Source of the DNA: Paraescarpia echinospica
Taxonomy: Eukaryota; Annelida; Polychaeta; Sabellida; Siboglinidae
Direction: 5' to 3'
NCBI GenBank assembly: GCA_020002185.1
Contig: CM034538.1
Location: 64,052,333-64,116,332, forward strand
DNA: 64,000 nt
Below, one piece after another: positions 60,119 through 64,000 of this stretch. The notes beneath the pieces were generated by a model. That model ran no database searches. It worked only from the letters and a program-made list of their open reading frames with translations, and was not told where the DNA came from. A program made the position numbers and the translations under genes. Positions within the stretch are counted from its first letter, which is position 1. Every line of letters begins with the position of its first letter.

Positions 60119-60182
60119 TACTTATATATATATATATATATATAAGCTACTTATATATATATATATATATATATAAGTAGCT
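60119..60182. repeat. (TA)n with a perfect 38-bp palindrome
   Basis: Two adjacent TACTTATA-(TA)n blocks. Positions 60145-60182 are a perfect palindrome with outer arms AGCTACTTATA and inner TA repeats. Confidence 0.95.
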
Positions 60183-61232
60183 ATAAACGAGGACTAGGTT
60201 GTGAACTTTGCACCAAGCGACATACCATAGGCAAACGTGCTTGCGTCGTATGGTGAATACGATACACGAAACACGCAAAATAGCTTTATATTACTGCGCA
60301 TGAGATGATAACAGATTCCAAATATGCGACTTCCCCCACAACCCGCTCTTCTGCCACCAACGAATAGATTGTTCGTTTCTCTGTCGATAACAGATTGCAA
60401 TAATACTCTAAGCTTACGTCATCCGTGACACAGCGGATAAACGTGAAGCACCTAGTGGCACGCCGTCCGTCATGTCATCAGTCATCCCCGAGTCAAGCGG
60501 CTCCGATTGTGTCACTAGTCAGCCAAAGTCTCGGTCTTATCACCGCCGCCCGTCAGACACGCTCGGCGATGCCGGCGATGCCGGCGAACTATCTCACCCG
60601 GGCGCCGTGTGTGCGACCGCCGACACGAGGAGTATCCGGCCGGACGTGAGGAGCCGCCGAACCCTTGTCTTCGACATGAATTCCTCGAATGAATTAAGAG
60701 ACGCCAAGTAGTTTTGGGCGCGGTCTCGCAGCGTCGATCGGTTTGTTTTGGCTTTCGAGGACTGATACCGCGCGATTTATGAGAGCGTGAAACCATTTCC
60801 CAATCGCATTGAATATGTGGATTTTGTATAGTTTCCCACATCGGCGAGATAGGAGCGGTGTCCCCGATTTGTTGTCCGCTGCATGTGTTCTAAAACAACA
60901 AATCGGCAAGTGTAATAACGAAGCTATCGTAATTGCGGTACTTATGATCGGATTTTTTCGGTGCTTATTTATGAATAATCCGGTCGTTTTGGTAGACGAC
61001 TGGTTGAGGGAAACCAAGGGTGTTCGTAGATAGGCAGCGGAAACGCTTTGTTTAGAGCCAATGGGCGTATCTTCTAAATGTCAACTTTTTAACATTACAG
61101 TTTCATTTATGGCGCATAAAGTAAAAAATAAATGGTTTTACTTTTTATATATCAACTTCTTCCCAGATAAGTCAAAATAGGGTTCAAATGAGCAGTTCTG
61201 CCAGGGGTGAACCTAATAAAGAATAAAAACCC
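60183..61232. other. Unrecognised sequence with a CpG-rich block; possible exon
   Basis: 60430-60720 is CpG-rich. An ATG at 60472 opens a Ser/Arg/Asp-rich frame of 79 codons to 60711. A consensus-like donor GTGAGG at 60646 would end a 58-codon phase-0 exon. No partner exon, upstream promoter motif or known domain is visible, so this is only a candidate. Confidence 0.3.
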
Positions 61233-61234
61233 AC

Positions 61235-61275
61235 TGTGCAGTCCTAAGGATTGAATACTGCACTATATAGGAGCT
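61235..61275 (+). mobile_element. SINE 3' tail fragment
   Basis: GTGCAGTCCTAAGGATTGAA then TACTGCACTATATA matches the tail of the SINE at 20481-20800 (about 20755-20785). Confidence 0.6.
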
Positions 61276-61849
61276 TACATTTACCTTTTATGTTTTATAA
61301 GAACACATTTCAAAATACTGTGACAAAAGAACAAGTTTCAGTATTAAAATATACATTAATAATGTGTTCTTCTACGATCGACACGATAGGTATACGCGGC
61401 ATACGAAGCATTTGCTCCATATAGATATTTACGTCTTGTCCGATATAAGAACAAACGATCTATAGACCTCAACAAAAACAAGTATTCGTCATGCCACACA
61501 AATATTCCAAAAATATCTGCACTATTTAGCAGCCGTAACCACAAGGTGACCGCGCTGAAGGTGATTCCCGGCCCATAGTCCAACTGCAGTGATTGCCCAC
61601 AGGACCTTGACTTCCATATAAGGGCAATGCGGCCGACGGAAGAAAAAACACAGATGGCATTTATCGTTGACGGCTGCGCGAGCACGGTGGTTCAGTTTCT
61701 GACCCCAGCGCGTCTGTCCCCGGCCGGCATAGTAGTCCTCAGGTTGTGTCATCGCGCGAAAATGTTAATGTCATAATCCAACAAGACAGCCCATAAAAAT
61801 AGCCGAGTGCACGCCCACTAGCAGGAAGTGGAGCGTGCGCAGGGCGGTG
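61276..61849. other. Upstream region of the right-end gene
   Basis: About 570 bp without a supported coding region. It becomes GC- and CpG-rich from about 61540. A CATAAAAATA word at 61792-61801 is a second, weaker TATA-like candidate. Minus-strand frames of 76-109 codons have no domain. Confidence 0.4.
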
Positions 61850-61856
61850 TATAAAC
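61850..61856 (+). promoter_or_regulatory. TATA-like box of the right-end gene
   Basis: TATAAAC lies in a GC-rich setting 253 bp upstream of the start codon. About 30 bp downstream is TTCACAACG (A at 61881), a plausible though non-consensus transcription start. The prediction rests on motif, spacing and GC context only. An upstream non-coding exon cannot be excluded. Confidence 0.4.
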
Positions 61857-61880
61857 ACGGCACACTGCTGGGGCCGGTTC

Positions 61881-62102
61881 ACAACGCTTGACTGACATCC
61901 CGCCAGCACACGCGTGGCTAACAGCGAGACACAGCAGATTGAACGGAACGCAGTGTGAGCGAATAGTCGCATCGGACTCGAGCCTCGATCTAACCTTCCT
62001 TCGGCACAGCGTGGGACGCGGAGAAAGACCAACGGTCGGGAACTTGGTGTGAAAAGTTGACGAGGAGCGCTGTGTAGGAAAAGACTGACAAAATAAGGCG
62101 AA
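61881..62102 (+). other. Inferred 5' untranslated leader without upstream ATG
   Basis: About 220 nt between the inferred start site and the coding ATG contain no ATG in any frame, which is unusual for random sequence of this length and fits a scanned leader. The context of the coding ATG (G at -3, G at +4) is favourable. Confidence 0.45.
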
Positions 62103-62156
62103 ATGGCAGCGTGGAAGACGGCGATGGAGGGCGCTGCGGTGCTGATCTTCCTTATG
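62103..62156 (+). CDS. Exon 1 of a secreted or membrane protein gene (signal peptide)
   Basis: The exon encodes 18 residues, MAAWKTAMEGAAVLIFLM, and ends at a strong donor (ATG|GTGAGT). A basic residue near the start followed by a hydrophobic core (GAAVLIFLM) is the start of an ER signal peptide, completed by exon 2. The start is chosen because it has good initiation context and no upstream ATG in the inferred leader. The intron is phase 0. If the frame is read through the donor it stays open only to 62297, across TA and TTATG simple repeats, which is best explained as intron. The product directs the protein to the secretory pathway. The mature protein lies beyond the window, so its function is unknown. 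Confidence rests on the matching exon 2. Confidence 0.72.
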
Positions 62157-63779
62157 GTGAGTTGGTTGTTTATATATATATATATATATCCTACTATTGT
62201 ATACGTCGTGTCCGGTTATGTTATGTTATGTTATGTTATGTTATGTACTTTGGTCTCGCAATGTTATAGTTTATTGTTACCAGATACCCAGTCATAAAAT
62301 ACATGTGTCATGTGATTGGGGTAGTTGACACATGTTACCATTTCTACCTAAACGCCTTATCATTGTATTGGAAGAGTATCCTAACTGAACAGGAATAACG
62401 ACCAACATTTATGAAGATTTCGATAACCAGCCAGTGTCAATGCAATGGCGGCGAGTGGCAATATCATAATTGTGAAGCAAAAACAGAATCCACAACCACA
62501 ACCTTCAACGACCATATAATGCTTCTGAAGCCATCGATTATAATAAAGTCATCTATCAATGTTCAACTGAGTCGCTCAAGATATCGTAACTATAGCTATA
62601 TGCGTCTCGGCACATGTTTCAAACTGTTTATGAACTTGGCTCCTTTATTTTATTTCCATTTTATAGTTCCCGACATTGTTTGCCTCAGGACTTGCGTCAC
62701 CCGTGAAGTATGCTGTCGTGGGTAGACTGTTTAACTAAGTCTATTACTTATATTGCGTCTCGATGCCACGTCGTTTTAAATTATACCCATCATTGATATA
62801 CCCCGTAATCATCTATTTTAAGTCAGACAGTTATTCTAATGCCATCTTAAATCAATCAGACTCCTAATCTATGCGTCATCGGTGCGGTTTGAACTACATT
62901 TTGTCTGGTGCATGGTTTATTAGTTCATTCGCTCACCGACGGACCTAATATGGGAACACACTTGCTGATCAGATAACATTTAACTCCAAAGTGAAGTATA
63001 ACAAGTTAACGCGTAAATGGTAAAACGCTCTACAATCCACCTATAATGGAATGCGGTGAAGTCGGTAAACCCGAACATGGTATATAGAACGGACGAACCA
63101 GGCGAAGCGCGGGCTACTACACTCAAACACGCCTGATCCGGTTAAACACATTTACCACTCTTTAAAAAAGTATTTTTTTTGCAGTAGTTTGTGGTTGTTA
63201 TAAAGTGGACCACATTGACTTTGCATCGGCGCGTCGTGAATATAGTAACAATCCGCCTGCTAGCGTGGCGGGTAGACGTGCGAATTAAAACTGTAATATA
63301 TCGCATGCACAACGCTGACAGATCGCGCGTGTAAAATAGGTTTATTTGTTAGACCCGATTTGATCAACAGAAGGAATTTCTTTTCAAAAACGCTGCTTTT
63401 TATAAACTGCATGGAGATGACGTGTGTGTATCCGTGGTTGTGCAAAAATAGTTCATGGAAAAAAGACATACTTATCTTTATGCATGGACGAATGCTTGAT
63501 TTTTGGTTGGCTGGACTTTCAACTTGCACCTCTACAATGAATAGTTGTCTAAATAAGAAGATGCTTTGTAGGTACCCAGTGGAATAAGAAAAACACTCTT
63601 GAGATAATTCCGTGAACATTCCATCATTTCGTCAAAGTAAGCAGATTTTCAAATCACTACCTTGGATCGCCCACGGAATGTCCGTGGAATGTGTCTTTGT
63701 AGTTTCTTTGTCGCATGTATCGAGTGACCACTCGTTTGTTTCCGACCCTATTTCACACTAACCCCATTTCTGGTTTCAG
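62157..63779 (+). other. Intron 1 (1623 nt)
   Basis: It is bounded by GTGAGT and a pyrimidine-rich acceptor ending TTTCTGGTTTCAG. A CTAAC branch-point consensus lies at 63758-63762, about 18 nt before the acceptor AG. It holds a short TA run (62172-62190) and a (TTATG)n run (62216-62246). Internal frames (104 codons at 62411-62725, 119 codons minus at 63260-63619) have no recognised domain. Confidence 0.65.
62172..62246. repeat. (TA)n and (TTATG)n microsatellites in intron 1
   Basis: Ten TA dinucleotides at 62172-62190 and five to six TTATG pentamers at 62216-62246. Confidence 0.95.
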
Positions 63780-63810
63780 GTGACCACGGCTAATTCATCA
63801 CGTAACTACG
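63780..63810 (+). CDS. Exon 2 (31-nt microexon) completing the signal peptide
   Basis: Bounded by a strong acceptor (CTAAC branch point, polypyrimidine, CAG) and a near-perfect donor (ACG|GTAAGT). In the phase set by exon 1 it encodes VTTANSSRNY plus the first base of a G-starting codon. Joined to exon 1, the hydrophobic stretch runs to VTTA. A signal-peptidase site after TTA fits the small-residue rule at -3 and -1, leaving NSSRNY as the mature N-terminus, with a possible N-glycosylation sequon at NSS. The exon exits in phase 1, the phase typical of modular extracellular domains, so a secreted or type I membrane protein is likely. Which family cannot be said. Confidence 0.7.
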
Positions 63811-64000
63811 GTAAGTAACCACGTCTTTCTTTTCTTTGTGCTGGGTCCACGCGTAGGTATGCCTTGTGCCTTGACGGCGGTCTGTACGACCACTGGTCAT
63901 AACCGATCTTAGCGCGTGACAATAGTGCCTTTGGTTAAGACACTGCTCTGTATAATTAAAGGAACGAGGTTATCTGATATTAATTACACGGTCAGTTATT
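63811..64000 (+). other. Start of intron 2, cut by the window end
   Basis: It begins GTAAGTAACC. No further acceptor followed by an open phase-1 exon is evident before the window ends. Confidence 0.6.

Noticed and set aside
59721..60176. Two plus-strand frames with hydrophobic, signal-like starts
   Set aside because: The minus strand of the same interval encodes the RWAGHIQRM block of a LINE, so these are shadows.
62103..62297. Single-exon 64-codon protein starting at 62103
   Set aside because: Beyond the GTGAGT donor the frame translates TA and TTATG microsatellites. A spliced join to 63780 is far more plausible.

Overview
This is a stretch of a metazoan nuclear genome, not a prokaryotic or viral one. 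The evidence is spliceosomal exon and intron signals near the right end, dense microsatellites, several clades of non-LTR retrotransposon (LINE), tRNA-headed SINEs, MITE-like elements and minisatellite arrays. The mix of CR1-like and L2-like LINEs, GACA/GACG and CA tracts and long minisatellites fits a marine invertebrate, possibly a lophotrochozoan such as a mollusc. The species cannot be fixed from the sequence alone. An exact 1000-N assembly gap lies at 40991-41990.

Layout. 1-5.1 kb: an 8-mer array, then CA/CT microsatellites, with unrecognised sequence between. 6.1-8.1 kb: a ~2 kb minisatellite with a 33-bp unit. 8.9-9.1 kb: a GT tract. 10.2-12.4 kb: a dispersed repeat, a duplicated block and a second, unrelated 33-bp minisatellite with higher-order periodicity. 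12.6-21.2 kb: L2-like LINE ends, a pair of MITE copies, an AT cruciform beside a CCT tract, a long CTT/CGT tract and a tRNA-derived SINE. 21.7-22.6 kb: a GACA/GACG field followed by a third 33-bp minisatellite. 23.5-32.5 kb: mostly unrecognised, with CR1 tails, a second SINE and a strong hairpin. 32.6-39.0 kb: a degenerate ~100-bp satellite split by a nearly complete but dead CR1-like LINE (ORF1 with PHD-like finger and SGNH esterase, ORF2 with APE endonuclease and reverse transcriptase). 40.7-48.5 kb: the gap, microsatellites and a GGTGAC-rich minisatellite. 48.7-56.8 kb: two dispersed-repeat families and a LINE nest (a Jockey-like element on the minus strand, an L2-like element inserted into it, an L2-like element on the plus strand). 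58.4-60.2 kb: a CR1 copy with an inverted 5' part, another CR1 tail, an antisense LINE fragment and a 38-bp palindrome.

The only convincing host gene begins at the right end on the plus strand. It has a TATA-like box near 61850, an ATG-free leader of about 220 nt, a 54-nt first coding exon at 62103-62156, a 1623-nt intron with a clean branch point and acceptor, and a 31-nt second exon at 63780-63810. Together the two exons encode a typical secretory signal peptide. The gene continues beyond the window, so its product is unknown. No tRNA, rRNA, CRISPR or bacterial-type feature was found.
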